A stretch of DNA of 7,357 nucleotides from Acidobacteriaceae bacterium (GTDB taxonomy: Bacteria > Acidobacteriota > Terriglobia > Terriglobales > Acidobacteriaceae): contig PLSH01000177.1 in NCBI GenBank assembly GCA_003165095.1, forward strand, positions 13,641 to 20,997, written 5' to 3'. Positions 1-6,395 of this stretch are shown in pieces (positions within the stretch are counted from its first letter, which is position 1; each line of letters opens with the position of its first letter). The notes beneath the pieces were generated by a model. The model was not told where the DNA came from, ran no database searches, and saw only the letters and a list, made by a program, of their open reading frames with translations. A program made the translations under genes and the position numbers.

Positions 1-1294
1 GATTGTGCATCTTGTTCATCTCGCCCTTGCGCGGGCCAAGCTTTTCGATGACCACTCCGGTGTGAATTTCGGGCACATCGATGGTGAGGTGCTCGACGGG
101 CTCCATGCGCACGCCATCGACCATGCGGGTAACGATTTCAGGGCGGCCTGCCATGAGCTCGAATCCCTCGCGGCGCATCATCTCGATGAGAATTGCGAGC
201 TGCAGTTCGCCGCGGCCGAGCACCTTGAAAGTGTCGGGCGAGCCGGCCTCTTCAACGCGGATCGAGACGTTGGTGAGCAGCTCTTTTTCGAGGCGCTCGC
301 GGAGATTGCGGCTGGTGACGTACTGGCCTTCGCGTCCGGCGAAGGGCGAGTTGTTGACGCTGAACTGGATGGCGATGGTGGGCTCGTCGATGACGATGAG
401 CGGCAGCGGCTCGGGATTTTCAACGCTGGTGATGGTTTCGCCGATGGTGATGCCTTCGACGCCGGCCACGGCCACAATGTCGCCCATAGTGGTTTCGGCG
501 ATCTCAGCGCGCTTGAGGCCGGAGAAGGTGAATAGCTTGGTGATGCGGGTCTTCATCAGCGAGCCGTCGCGCTTGGAAATGGTGACGTCGTCACCGGCGT
601 GGAGCGTGCCCTGAAAGACGCGGCAGATGGCGATGCGGCCGAAGTAATCGGAGTAGTCGAGATTGGTGACAAGAATCTGGAGCGTGCCCTCGGCGTCTCC
701 GGTGGCGGCGGGAATGGTGTTGACGATGGCTTCAAAGAGCGGTTGCAAATCCGTGCCCGGCACAGCGGGGTCAGAGGTTGCGGTGCCGGCCTTGGCCACG
801 GCGTAGAGCACGGGAAAATCGAGCTGGTGCTCGTCGGCGTCGAGGTCGATGAAGAGATCGTAAATTTCGTTCAGCACTTCCTGAGGGCGGGCATCGGGAC
901 GGTCAATCTTGTTGATGACCACGATGGGGGGGAGCTTGGCTTCGAGGGCCTTGGCGAGCACGTAACGAGTTTGCGGAAGGGGACCCTCGGCGGCGTCGAC
1001 AAGCAGCATCACTCCGTCGACCATCTTGAGCGCTCGTTCCACTTCGCCACCAAAATCGGCGTGGCCGGGGGTATCGACAATATTGATTTTGCCGCCGGCA
1101 AAGTTGATAGCTGTGTTCTTGGCCAGAATGGTGATGCCGCGCTCGCGCTCCAGCTCGTTGGAATCCATCACCCGCTCGGCCACCTGCTCATTGGCGCGAA
1201 AGGTGCCGGACTGGCGCAGCATGGCATCCACGAGTGTGGTCTTTCCATGATCAACATGGGCGATGATGGCGATATTGCGTATCGTCTGGCTCAC
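1..1294 (-). CDS. bipA: BipA/TypA ribosome-associated translational GTPase, C-terminus cut by window edge
   Basis: Translation GTPase of the EF-G/LepA class that binds the 70S ribosome and assists ribosome assembly and growth under stress or low temperature (known for the family). About 431 codons are visible; the family is usually about 600 residues, so the end of domain V and the BipA-specific C-terminal domain are missing. GTPase motifs are in order: G1 HVDHGKTT at residues 13-20, G2 RGIT 52-55, G3 DTPGH 74-78, G4 NKID 128-131. Further on, the frame carries the BipA stretches [46 protein letters not shown] and a final [11 protein letters not shown], which separate it from LepA, EF-G and TetM. 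The G5 segment reads YAVAKAG (164-170), where E. coli BipA has YASALNG. The start is GTG at 1294: no other ATG, GTG or TTG lies close upstream in frame, and the GTPase domain begins right after it. Divergent from the gene at 1472. Identity is very secure. Confidence 0.97.
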   Translation of the reverse strand, partial: MSQTIRNIAIIAHVDHGKTTLVDAMLRQSGTFRANEQVAERVMDSNELERERGITILAKNTAINFAGGKINIVDTPGHADFGGEVERALKMVDGVMLLVDAAEGPLPQTRYVLAKALEAKLPPIVVINKIDRPDARPQEVLNEIYDLFIDLDADEHQLDFPVLYAVAKAGTATSDPAVPGTDLQPLFEAIVNTIPAATGDAEGTLQILVTNLDYSDYFGRIAICRVFQGTLHAGDDVTISKRDGSLMKTRITKLFTFSGLKRAEIAETTMGDIVAVAGVEGITIGETITSVENPEPLPLIVIDEPTIAIQFSVNNSPFAGREGQYVTSRNLRERLEKELLTNVSIRVEEAGSPDTFKVLGRGELQLAILIEMMRREGFELMAGRPEIVTRMVDGVRMEPVEHLTIDVPEIHTGVVIEKLGPRKGEMNKMHN

Positions 1295-1305
1295 AAGTTC
1301 AATTT

Positions 1306-1310
1306 TCCTT
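1306..1310 (-). promoter_or_regulatory. Ribosome binding site for bipA (AAGGA)
   Basis: Read on the minus strand, AGAAGGA precedes the GTG start at 1294 with 11 nt between AAGGA and GTG. The spacing is slightly long but usable. It supports the GTG start, which otherwise rests on the position of the G1 motif and the absence of alternative start codons. Confidence 0.6.
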
Positions 1311-1378
1311 CTCTGGTACCCAGCTGATGAGGCCGCCGGGGTAGTTGGGGGAACAAAAACAACATAAAACAGTGAAAA

Positions 1379-1393
1379 GCCGCACACTGCGGC
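1379..1393 (-). terminator. Perfect 6-bp GC hairpin with T-run in the bipA leader (terminator-like)
   Basis: The sequence GCCGCA-CAC-TGCGGC is a perfect 6-bp inverted repeat with a 3-nt loop. On the minus strand it is followed at once by TTTTCACTGTTTTATG, so it has the form of a weak intrinsic terminator. It lies 84 nt upstream of the bipA GTG start, inside the divergent intergenic region, and no minus-strand gene lies just upstream for it to terminate. It could be a leader attenuator, a block on antisense transcription coming through the gene at 1472, or just a short operator-like palindrome. The hairpin is seen; its function is a guess. Confidence 0.35.
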
Positions 1394-1471
1394 AGTTTCT
1401 ATTCTATCAGCATCGCGGTCTGAAGTTATTTTCGCCATAGAACACGACAATCAATTACACTTCTGAATCAA

Positions 1472-2569
1472 ATGATTCCCGCCGCTCACCAACGCACGCA
1501 TTCGCCGGCCTGTCCGCAGGTTTTCCGATTCGTCCGGATCTTCACTTCCCTGCTGCTCCCGGCCCTGGCGCTGCTGCTGGTCGCTGCGCCATGTGCCAGC
1601 GCGCAGTCCAAAGCGCCGAAGCAGTTGCTCATTTACTCGATCGACGTGGAAGGCGGGCAGTCCACGCTGCTGGTTTCCCCTTCCGGAGATTCGCTCCTGG
1701 TGGACACGGGCTGGCCGACTAAAGACGGCCGCGACGCAGACCGCATTCAGGCGGCCATGAAAGACGCGGGCATCACGCGCATCGATCACCTGCTGATTAC
1801 GCACTATCATGTGGACCATGTGGGCGGCGCGCCGGAGTTGATCAGGCGCGTTCCTGTGGGCGAGTTTCTTGACCACGGGCCGAACCGCGAGGACTCGAAC
1901 AGCACGCGTCAAGGCTATGCAGCCTGGCTGAACGCGATCGGAGACAAGCCGCACCGCGTGGTACATCCCGGGGACACGATCGCGATTCCGGGACTGAGCG
2001 CGATGGTGCTCGCCGCAGATGGCGCGCATATCGGCAGGGTTCCGGGCATCCGGGCCGCCAAGAATCCATTTTGCGCCACGGAGCAGTCATGGCCCGATGA
2101 TCCGAGCGAGAACGCTCGCTCGGCGGGGATTTTGGTGCGATTCGGCAAGTTCCGGTTTCTGGATCTCGGGGACTTGACGGGCGCAAAGGAAGTTGCGCTC
2201 GTGTGCCCCCGGAATCCCATCGGTACGGTCGACCTCTACCTGGTGACGCATCACGGCATGGACCTGTCGAACTCGCGCACGATTGTGGATGCGGTTCATC
2301 CGCGGGTGGCGATCATGAACAACGGCGCGCACAAGGCGGGCATGCCTGAGGCGTGGCAGAGGGTGCATGACAGTCCCGGCCTCGAAGATTTGTGGCAGCT
2401 ACACACGGCGGAGAACTCCGACGCCGCACACAACAGCGCCGAAGCGCTCATTGCCAATCCGAAGGGGGATGGCGACGGGGCTTACCTGAAAGTGGCCGCA
2501 TCAACCGATGGCAGTTTCTCGGTCACGAATTCGCGCACCGGCGAGACCAGGAAATACGCGCGAAAGTAA
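1472..2569 (+). CDS. Exported metallo-beta-lactamase-fold hydrolase, ComEC/Rec2-like
   Basis: A 365-residue predicted secreted metallohydrolase. Residues 23-44 form a hydrophobic stretch (FTSLLLPALALLLVAAP) after basic R19 and R22, ending in CASA-Q, a good signal peptidase I site after residue 44. The N-terminal region before the core is long (about 20 residues), but no alternative start codon exists in frame, and no clear Shine-Dalgarno is seen. The mature part has the MBL fold: VDTG at 77-80, the metal motif HYHVDH at 111-116, a DLGD segment at 231-234 where a further metal ligand is expected, and THHG at 259-262. The NARSAGILVRFGKFRFLDLGD arrangement (from residue 214) resembles the hydrolase domain of ComEC/Rec2 and free-standing relatives, but there are no competence membrane segments. 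The mature protein has exactly two cysteines, C201 and C245, compatible with a disulfide outside the cytoplasm. Substrate unknown; nuclease, phosphodiesterase or lactonase activity are all possible. Monocistronic, converging on the histidine kinase gene. Confidence 0.88.
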   Translation: MIPAAHQRTHSPACPQVFRFVRIFTSLLLPALALLLVAAPCASAQSKAPKQLLIYSIDVEGGQSTLLVSPSGDSLLVDTGWPTKDGRDADRIQAAMKDAGITRIDHLLITHYHVDHVGGAPELIRRVPVGEFLDHGPNREDSNSTRQGYAAWLNAIGDKPHRVVHPGDTIAIPGLSAMVLAADGAHIGRVPGIRAAKNPFCATEQSWPDDPSENARSAGILVRFGKFRFLDLGDLTGAKEVALVCPRNPIGTVDLYLVTHHGMDLSNSRTIVDAVHPRVAIMNNGAHKAGMPEAWQRVHDSPGLEDLWQLHTAENSDAAHNSAEALIANPKGDGDGAYLKVAASTDGSFSVTNSRTGETRKYARK

Positions 2570-2597
2570 ATCGAGCGCGGCGCAGCCCGCAGTTTAC
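2566..2597. terminator. Possible shared stem-loop between convergent stop codons
   Basis: Only 24 nt separate the stop codons of the convergent genes. GTAAA at 2566-2570 can pair with TTTAC at 2593-2597, and the interior (GCGGC near 2577-2581 with GCC-CGC near 2585-2590) can extend the stem with a bulge. Both stop codons sit within the arms. There is no strong T-run on either side, so a bidirectional intrinsic terminator is only a possibility. Confidence 0.25.
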
Positions 2598-4117
2598 AAG
2601 CGCGTCAGGCTGGACTCAATGCAGCAGCCGGCGCGATTTGTGAACTCAAGCTTGCCGCCCAATTGGTGGGCCAGGCTGGCAGCGAGCTTCAATCCCATGG
2701 ACGGACAAGAACCGGCGTCGAAGTTTTCGGGAAGGCCGCGGCCATTGTCCTTTACGATTACGCGGGCCGCGCCGGGAATGCGATGAACGGCAATGGCGAC
2801 GGTTCCACATCTGCCGTTGGGGAATGCATGCTTGAGCGAGTTGCTGACCAGTTCGTTCATCAGCAGCCCAAAGGGGATGGCGCGGTCGAGGGTGAGCGAA
2901 ATGTCGTCAGTTTCGAGCTCGAGCCGCACCTGGCCCGCTTTCAACGAGCTGGATGCAATGACGCCGCAGAAGAGGTCCTGTAGATAACGTGAGAGGGGCA
3001 GGCCGGCGAGATCGGGCATCTGGTAAAGCCGTTCGTGCACCAGGGCCATGGCGTTCACGCGCTCCACGGTGGTGTCGATGGCGGTGCGCACCGCTCCGGC
3101 GGGCAGCAGGCGCGCGCGCATTTTGAGCAGGCTCTGGACCACCTGCAGATTGTTTTTCACTCGATGGTGGATTTCGCCGAGCAGCACTTCCTTCTCGCGC
3201 AGGTCGTGAGAGACGATTTCCGCGTAGGCCTGCGCCTCTTCGTTTTTGCGGCGCAATTCCTCTACCGAGTCTTCCAATTGTCGGGTGCGATCAACGACGC
3301 GAAGCTCGAGTTCGGCAGCCCATTGTTCGCGCGCATCGGCAAATCTTTTTTCTTCAGTTCGATCGCGAGCGACGCGGATGAATCCGTTCAGGGCTCCGGC
3401 CGCATCGCGCATCGCGGAGATGACGCCGCTGGACCACACGAGCGTGCCGTCTTTTGAAGTGCGCCAACTGTCGGTGAAGCAGCATCCGGTAGCGGCGGCG
3501 TGGGCAAGTTCGAGTTCCGGAGCGCCCTCCTGGCGATCTTCAGGAGTGGAGAGCATGGAGTAGTGGCGGCCCAGAACCTCATCGGCGGTGTAGCCGTTCA
3601 GTTTTTGAGCCCCGGCTCCCCAACTCACGATTCGGCCTTGCGCGTCGAGCGTGTAGATGGCGTGCTCGTCGGTGTTTTTTCCAGTGATGCGGTGTTTTTC
3701 GATTTCGGCGTTCAGGCGCCGGCACACGGCCATGGTGTAGCCGGCGTGGCCGCAAAGGAAGGGCCACAGCATGACGTTCACGGCAAACTCGCTGCCCTTG
3801 GAATTGCGGGCTCTCAAATTCACGCACGCGTTCATGGCCCGCGCCCTGGGATCCTGCGTGTAATCGCGGACGTGCCGCTCATGAAGGTGCCGCACGGGTT
3901 CGGGCAGCAGCAGCCCAATCGACTGGCCCTCAAGTTCCTGGCGGGAGTAGCCGAAGCCGGAGAGCAAGGGAGTGTTGGCGCCGGCTATGTTCCCTTGCGC
4001 GTCAACGATCGCCAGCATGTCCGGGTGTCCTTCAAAGAGCGCCAAGAGCACGCCCGTCGATTCCCGGGTGGGCAACAATTCGTGATTGAGCCAGCCGCTT
4101 GCCTGGATCGCTTCCAT
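2594..4117 (-). CDS. Soluble PAS-PAS sensor histidine kinase, HisKA_2 type
   Basis: A 507-residue cytoplasmic sensor kinase with no membrane segment or signal peptide. PAS1 (about 22-139) has the FixL-like LLLPEPVRHLHERHV helix, but the position that aligns with the FixL heme-ligand histidine (in DPHIIG) appears to be arginine (DPRARA, R91), so heme binding is unlikely. PAS2 (about 151-256) has AIYTLDAQGRIVSWGAGA and ends in RDRTEEKR. A coiled coil (about 257-310) leads to the H-box EIHHRVKNNLQ at 315-325, with H318 the probable phospho-acceptor, typical of the HisKA_2 family. The ATPase domain shows the N-box MNELVSNSLKHAFP (420-433), the G1 box KDNGRGLP (456-463) and a G2-like MGLKLAASLAHQLGG (474-488). 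Just before the H-box is SHDLRE, a signature of the ordinary HisKA family. The ATG at 4117 has GGAG 8 nt upstream. Second gene of an operon behind the response regulator (34-nt gap), which is its likely phosphotransfer partner. The ligand is unknown. Confidence 0.93.
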   Translation of the reverse strand: MEAIQASGWLNHELLPTRESTGVLLALFEGHPDMLAIVDAQGNIAGANTPLLSGFGYSRQELEGQSIGLLLPEPVRHLHERHVRDYTQDPRARAMNACVNLRARNSKGSEFAVNVMLWPFLCGHAGYTMAVCRRLNAEIEKHRITGKNTDEHAIYTLDAQGRIVSWGAGAQKLNGYTADEVLGRHYSMLSTPEDRQEGAPELELAHAAATGCCFTDSWRTSKDGTLVWSSGVISAMRDAAGALNGFIRVARDRTEEKRFADAREQWAAELELRVVDRTRQLEDSVEELRRKNEEAQAYAEIVSHDLREKEVLLGEIHHRVKNNLQVVQSLLKMRARLLPAGAVRTAIDTTVERVNAMALVHERLYQMPDLAGLPLSRYLQDLFCGVIASSSLKAGQVRLELETDDISLTLDRAIPFGLLMNELVSNSLKHAFPNGRCGTVAIAVHRIPGAARVIVKDNGRGLPENFDAGSCPSMGLKLAASLAHQLGGKLEFTNRAGCCIESSLTRL

Positions 4118-4151
4118 TTTCCAATCTCCGCTGTTGCACGCGCGGCGTGGT

Positions 4152-5159
4152 TCAGTCCATGACGAGCGGCTGCGCGGTGGTGGCCTGTGAGCGTCCGCGC
4201 AGCAACTTGTGCATCAGGTCGCGGGCAATGCGCGGATCGGGGTCCATGCTGAGCCCGGTAAGGGTGCGGCCCACCAGGCTCTCGGCCGATACCCCAGTCT
4301 CCTCAAGCAGGGTGCGGTTCACGCGGACCACGCGCCCACCGCTATCGAGTTGCACCATGGCGATGGGGGCCTGATGAAAGGAGCTGCCCTCGTTGAGCGC
4401 TTCCTCCATGGCCTGGGTGCGCAGCCGCTCGGAGGCATCGCGCAGCATGACCACCCATCCGTTGGACCGGCCCTCGAGGTCGCGAAGCGGCGACAGCGAT
4501 ATATCGACGAGGATCCGGCCTCCGCCCTTGGAATCGAGAGTGACGCCGAACTCTTCCGCGGCTGAAAACTTCCCGTCGGCCGAAAGCAGGCTCTGGATGC
4601 GCTCGCCAAGGTTCAGCACATCGGCAGCAGATTTGCCCCTGGCGTCTTCCAGGCCCCATCCCGTCAAGTCCTCAGCGGCAGCATTCATGAAGCGGATTTC
4701 ACGCGCAGCTGAAATCATCAGCACGCCTTCGCGCATGCCGCCCACGGTGTCCGCGATCGTCTGATGCTCCAGCTTTTGCCGCGCCTCGGCGTTGCCCCGG
4801 TGCAGGCCCACTTCAAGCGCAGCCTTCAACTCGCGCCGCTGAAATGGCTTGTTCAGGTAGCCATAGGGGAGTTCACGCGCGGCGCGGCGTATGGTTGGAG
4901 TATCGCTGAATGAGGTAAGAAAAATGACGGGAATCCCATAGGCCTCGCGGAGCAGGCGCGCGGCCTGAATTCCGTCCATGCTGCCCACGATATGGATGTC
5001 CATCAGCGCCAGATCGGGACATTGACGTTCAATTGCCATTAGCGCTTCGTCAGCGCTCTCCGCCAAGCCGACTACATTGAGCCCGAGCTGCTCTACTTCC
5101 TGTTGCAGATCCAGAGCCACGATGGGCTCATCTTCGACAATCAGTATGTTTCCCTTCAT
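4152..5159 (-). CDS. Response regulator REC-PAS-(partial PAS) without output domain
   Basis: A 335-residue protein. The receiver domain (about 1-120) has the acidic pocket E9-D10-E11, phospho-acceptor D54 in LALMDIHI, T82 in IFLTS, and K104 in GYLNKPF. The spacing DIHIVGSMDGIQAA and the RELPYGYLNKPF stretch resemble receivers fused to or paired with PAS/HisKA_2 kinases. A PAS domain follows at about 132-245 (EGVLMISAAREIRFMNAAAEDLTGW; ends VVMLRDASERL). A second PAS begins at about 261 (HQAPIAMVQLDSGGRVVRVN), but the protein stops at 335, some 30-40 residues before such a domain normally ends. There is no DNA-binding, GGDEF, EAL or kinase domain. The start is ATG 5159: GAGGAG lies 6 nt upstream and the receiver's first strand (NILIVEDE) follows immediately. 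A longer in-frame start at 5306 would add 49 residues with no domain match and is rejected. First gene of the operon with the kinase; probably relays phosphate and/or scaffolds the kinase through PAS contacts. Confidence 0.92.
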   Translation of the reverse strand: MKGNILIVEDEPIVALDLQQEVEQLGLNVVGLAESADEALMAIERQCPDLALMDIHIVGSMDGIQAARLLREAYGIPVIFLTSFSDTPTIRRAARELPYGYLNKPFQRRELKAALEVGLHRGNAEARQKLEHQTIADTVGGMREGVLMISAAREIRFMNAAAEDLTGWGLEDARGKSAADVLNLGERIQSLLSADGKFSAAEEFGVTLDSKGGGRILVDISLSPLRDLEGRSNGWVVMLRDASERLRTQAMEEALNEGSSFHQAPIAMVQLDSGGRVVRVNRTLLEETGVSAESLVGRTLTGLSMDPDPRIARDLMHKLLRGRSQATTAQPLVMD

Positions 5160-5165
5160 ATCGAT

Positions 5166-5171
5166 CTCCTC
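5166..5171 (-). promoter_or_regulatory. Ribosome binding site deciding the response-regulator start (GAGGAG)
   Basis: On the minus strand GAGGAG stands 6 nt before ATG 5159. This strong site, together with the receiver domain starting right after the ATG, decides for this start over the in-frame ATG at 5306. Confidence 0.85.
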
Positions 5172-5349
5172 GTGATGAATATCGTGGGTGGCAAAGTTTC
5201 CGTGTACGGGCGACAGGAATCTGTTCGTTCTTATCTTGTCGGAACGATAGGCGTGTTCCATCAGCGTGAACTGAGGCTTTTCAGGACCAAAGTAATTTGA
5301 GATCACTTAAGGACTCTATTGCTTCCGCGCCATGGGTTTCCGCCTGCTC

Positions 5350-5378
5350 GACCAGCGCCAATCCCCGGCGGTTATAAT
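5350..5378 (+). promoter_or_regulatory. Probable sigma-70-type promoter for the TIM-barrel operon
   Basis: A perfect TATAAT hexamer lies at 5373-5378, in otherwise very GC-rich DNA, 57 nt before the ATG at 5436; transcription would begin near 5385 and give a leader of about 50 nt. The -35 element is poor: at 17 nt spacing the hexamer is GACCAG, at 19 nt TCGACC, neither close to TTGACA. An activator may therefore be needed. The box is seen; promoter function is inferred. Confidence 0.5.
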
Positions 5379-5387
5379 CGCTGGCGC
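5352..5387. repeat. Inverted repeat flanking the TATAAT box (possible operator)
   Basis: CCAGCGCCA at 5352-5360 and CGCTGGCGC at 5379-5387 are related in inverted orientation: CCAGCG pairs with CGCTGG and, alternatively, GCGCCA pairs with TGGCGC, each a perfect 6-bp match. The arms enclose the -10 box, a layout suited to a repressor site. The arms are short and GC-rich, so chance is possible. Confidence 0.3.
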
Positions 5388-5421
5388 ACGCGAAGCGCCG
5401 TTCCCTTGCGCTCTCTATTCC

Positions 5422-5427
5422 GGGAGG
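5422..5427 (+). promoter_or_regulatory. Ribosome binding site for the Tat-exported TIM barrel (GGGAGG)
   Basis: GGGAGG lies 8 nt before ATG 5436. It selects this start over an in-frame ATG at 5319, which lies upstream of the likely promoter and would push the twin-arginine motif about 43 residues into the protein. Confidence 0.85.
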
Positions 5428-5435
5428 ACAACCTT

Positions 5436-6395
5436 ATGTTTCCATCGCGCCGGGCATTTCTTGCCGGGCTGGCGAGCGCGGGCGCGCTGACAGCGGCGCC
5501 GCGCGCGGCACGCGCCTGTTTGGCAGCGGAGCCACTTTATCCGCCCATCGATCTGTCGGCCTTCGATGTTCCGCTCGATCGCGGCGAGCCGGAGATCCGA
5601 TTTGGCTGCTCGGCCATCACGTGGAGCGACAGGGACGCGCAGGCTATCGAGGATATTTCCGCAGACGGTTTTGCGGGCATTCAGTTGCGCTCTCCGACGC
5701 TTGAACAGTATCCCGATGCGCACGCGCTGGGCGACCTGCTGGCGGAGCGCAAGCTCACTTTCGTCGCGCTTTCGAGCGGGGCGACGTCGCACGATCCTGC
5801 GCAGCGCCAGGCGCTTTTGGAGACGCACGTGAATCATGCGCATTATGTGCGCGAGGCGGGCGGACTTTATATGCAGCTTCTCAGTTCTCCGGCCAGTGGC
5901 GCAAAGACGTCGAGCGCGGCGGATTTGAAACTGCAAGGCGAGCTGTTCACCGAGATCGGCAAGCGCATCTCCGATTATGGCGTGCGCCTGGGGTTCCACA
6001 ATCACATGAATTCGGTTGGGCAGGCGCCCGAGGCCATCGATGCGATTCTCGAGGCATCCGATCCGAATTATGTTTTTCTTGAGCTGGACGTGGCGCATTA
6101 TCTGCAAGGCGGCGGCGATCCGGCGGCGGCGATCCGCAAGTACGGCCGCAGGATTCTATTCATGCACTTCAAGGACGTGAAGAATGCGCCCGTGCCGGGC
6201 GGTTACGAGTGGGAGGAACTGGGCCAGGGCCGCGTCGACTTCCCTGCCGTGTTTGCGGCGCTGCATGCGATTCAATTTCGCGGCTGGGGCATTGTGGAAC
6301 TGGACCGCGTGCCTGCCGGACAGGACCTTTCACCGAAGGATGCGAACGCAGTGAGCCTTCGCTACCTCACGGAGAAGCTGGAGGCGCGCGCATGA
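5436..6395 (+). CDS. Tat-exported sugar phosphate isomerase/epimerase-like TIM-barrel protein
   Basis: A 319-residue protein with a twin-arginine signal: SRRAFLAG at residues 4-11, a weakly hydrophobic alanine-rich stretch (10-21), and a likely cleavage near residues 27-31 (AARACLAA). Export folded, perhaps with metal, is inferred from this. The mature part is an (alpha/beta)8 barrel of the xylose isomerase-like / AP-endonuclease family 2 superfamily, close in style to IolE and related sugar isomerases. Visible markers are IRFGCSAITW (54-63), GFHNHM (186-191) with H188 and H190, LELDVAHYLQGGGDP (215-229) with D218 and H221, LFMHFKDVK (241-249) with H244 and D247, ELGQGRVDF (261-269) and GIVELD (285-290) with E288, the usual divalent-metal and substrate positions. 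Candidate roles are isomerase, epimerase, dehydratase (inosose-like) or a 3-keto-sugar enzyme; the substrate is not recognisable. First gene of a two-gene operon; its TGA overlaps the next ATG. Confidence 0.88.
   Translation: MFPSRRAFLAGLASAGALTAAPRAARACLAAEPLYPPIDLSAFDVPLDRGEPEIRFGCSAITWSDRDAQAIEDISADGFAGIQLRSPTLEQYPDAHALGDLLAERKLTFVALSSGATSHDPAQRQALLETHVNHAHYVREAGGLYMQLLSSPASGAKTSSAADLKLQGELFTEIGKRISDYGVRLGFHNHMNSVGQAPEAIDAILEASDPNYVFLELDVAHYLQGGGDPAAAIRKYGRRILFMHFKDVKNAPVPGGYEWEELGQGRVDFPAVFAALHAIQFRGWGIVELDRVPAGQDLSPKDANAVSLRYLTEKLEARA

Noticed and set aside
5..1327. Long plus-strand open frames across the first 1.3 kb
   Set aside because: They are antisense shadows of bipA: low-complexity A/G/D/H/L-rich translations with no domain, while the minus-strand frame is an unmistakable GTPase.
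4118..4160. Frameshift or nonsense mutation joining the regulator and the kinase
   Set aside because: Neither the frame past the regulator stop nor the open frame before the kinase ATG encodes the missing PAS strands, and the kinase has its own GGAG site, so two separate genes are the simpler reading.
2663..4162. Plus-strand open frames opposite the histidine kinase, up to 220 codons
   Set aside because: They mirror the high third-position GC of the kinase gene; the translations resemble no family and the kinase frame explains the region fully.
5160..5306. 49-residue N-terminal extension of the response regulator from the ATG at 5306
   Set aside because: The extension has no domain character, whereas ATG 5159 has GAGGAG at ideal spacing and the receiver domain begins directly after it.
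5319..5435. 39-residue upstream extension of the Tat-exported TIM barrel
   Set aside because: It would bury the twin-arginine motif and begin upstream of the TATAAT box; ATG 5436 has GGGAGG 8 nt before it.
6209..6391. Upstream extension of the second TIM barrel into the first gene
   Set aside because: It overlaps the conserved C-terminal part of the upstream barrel in another frame; the ATGA-overlap start at 6392 leads directly into the first barrel strand.
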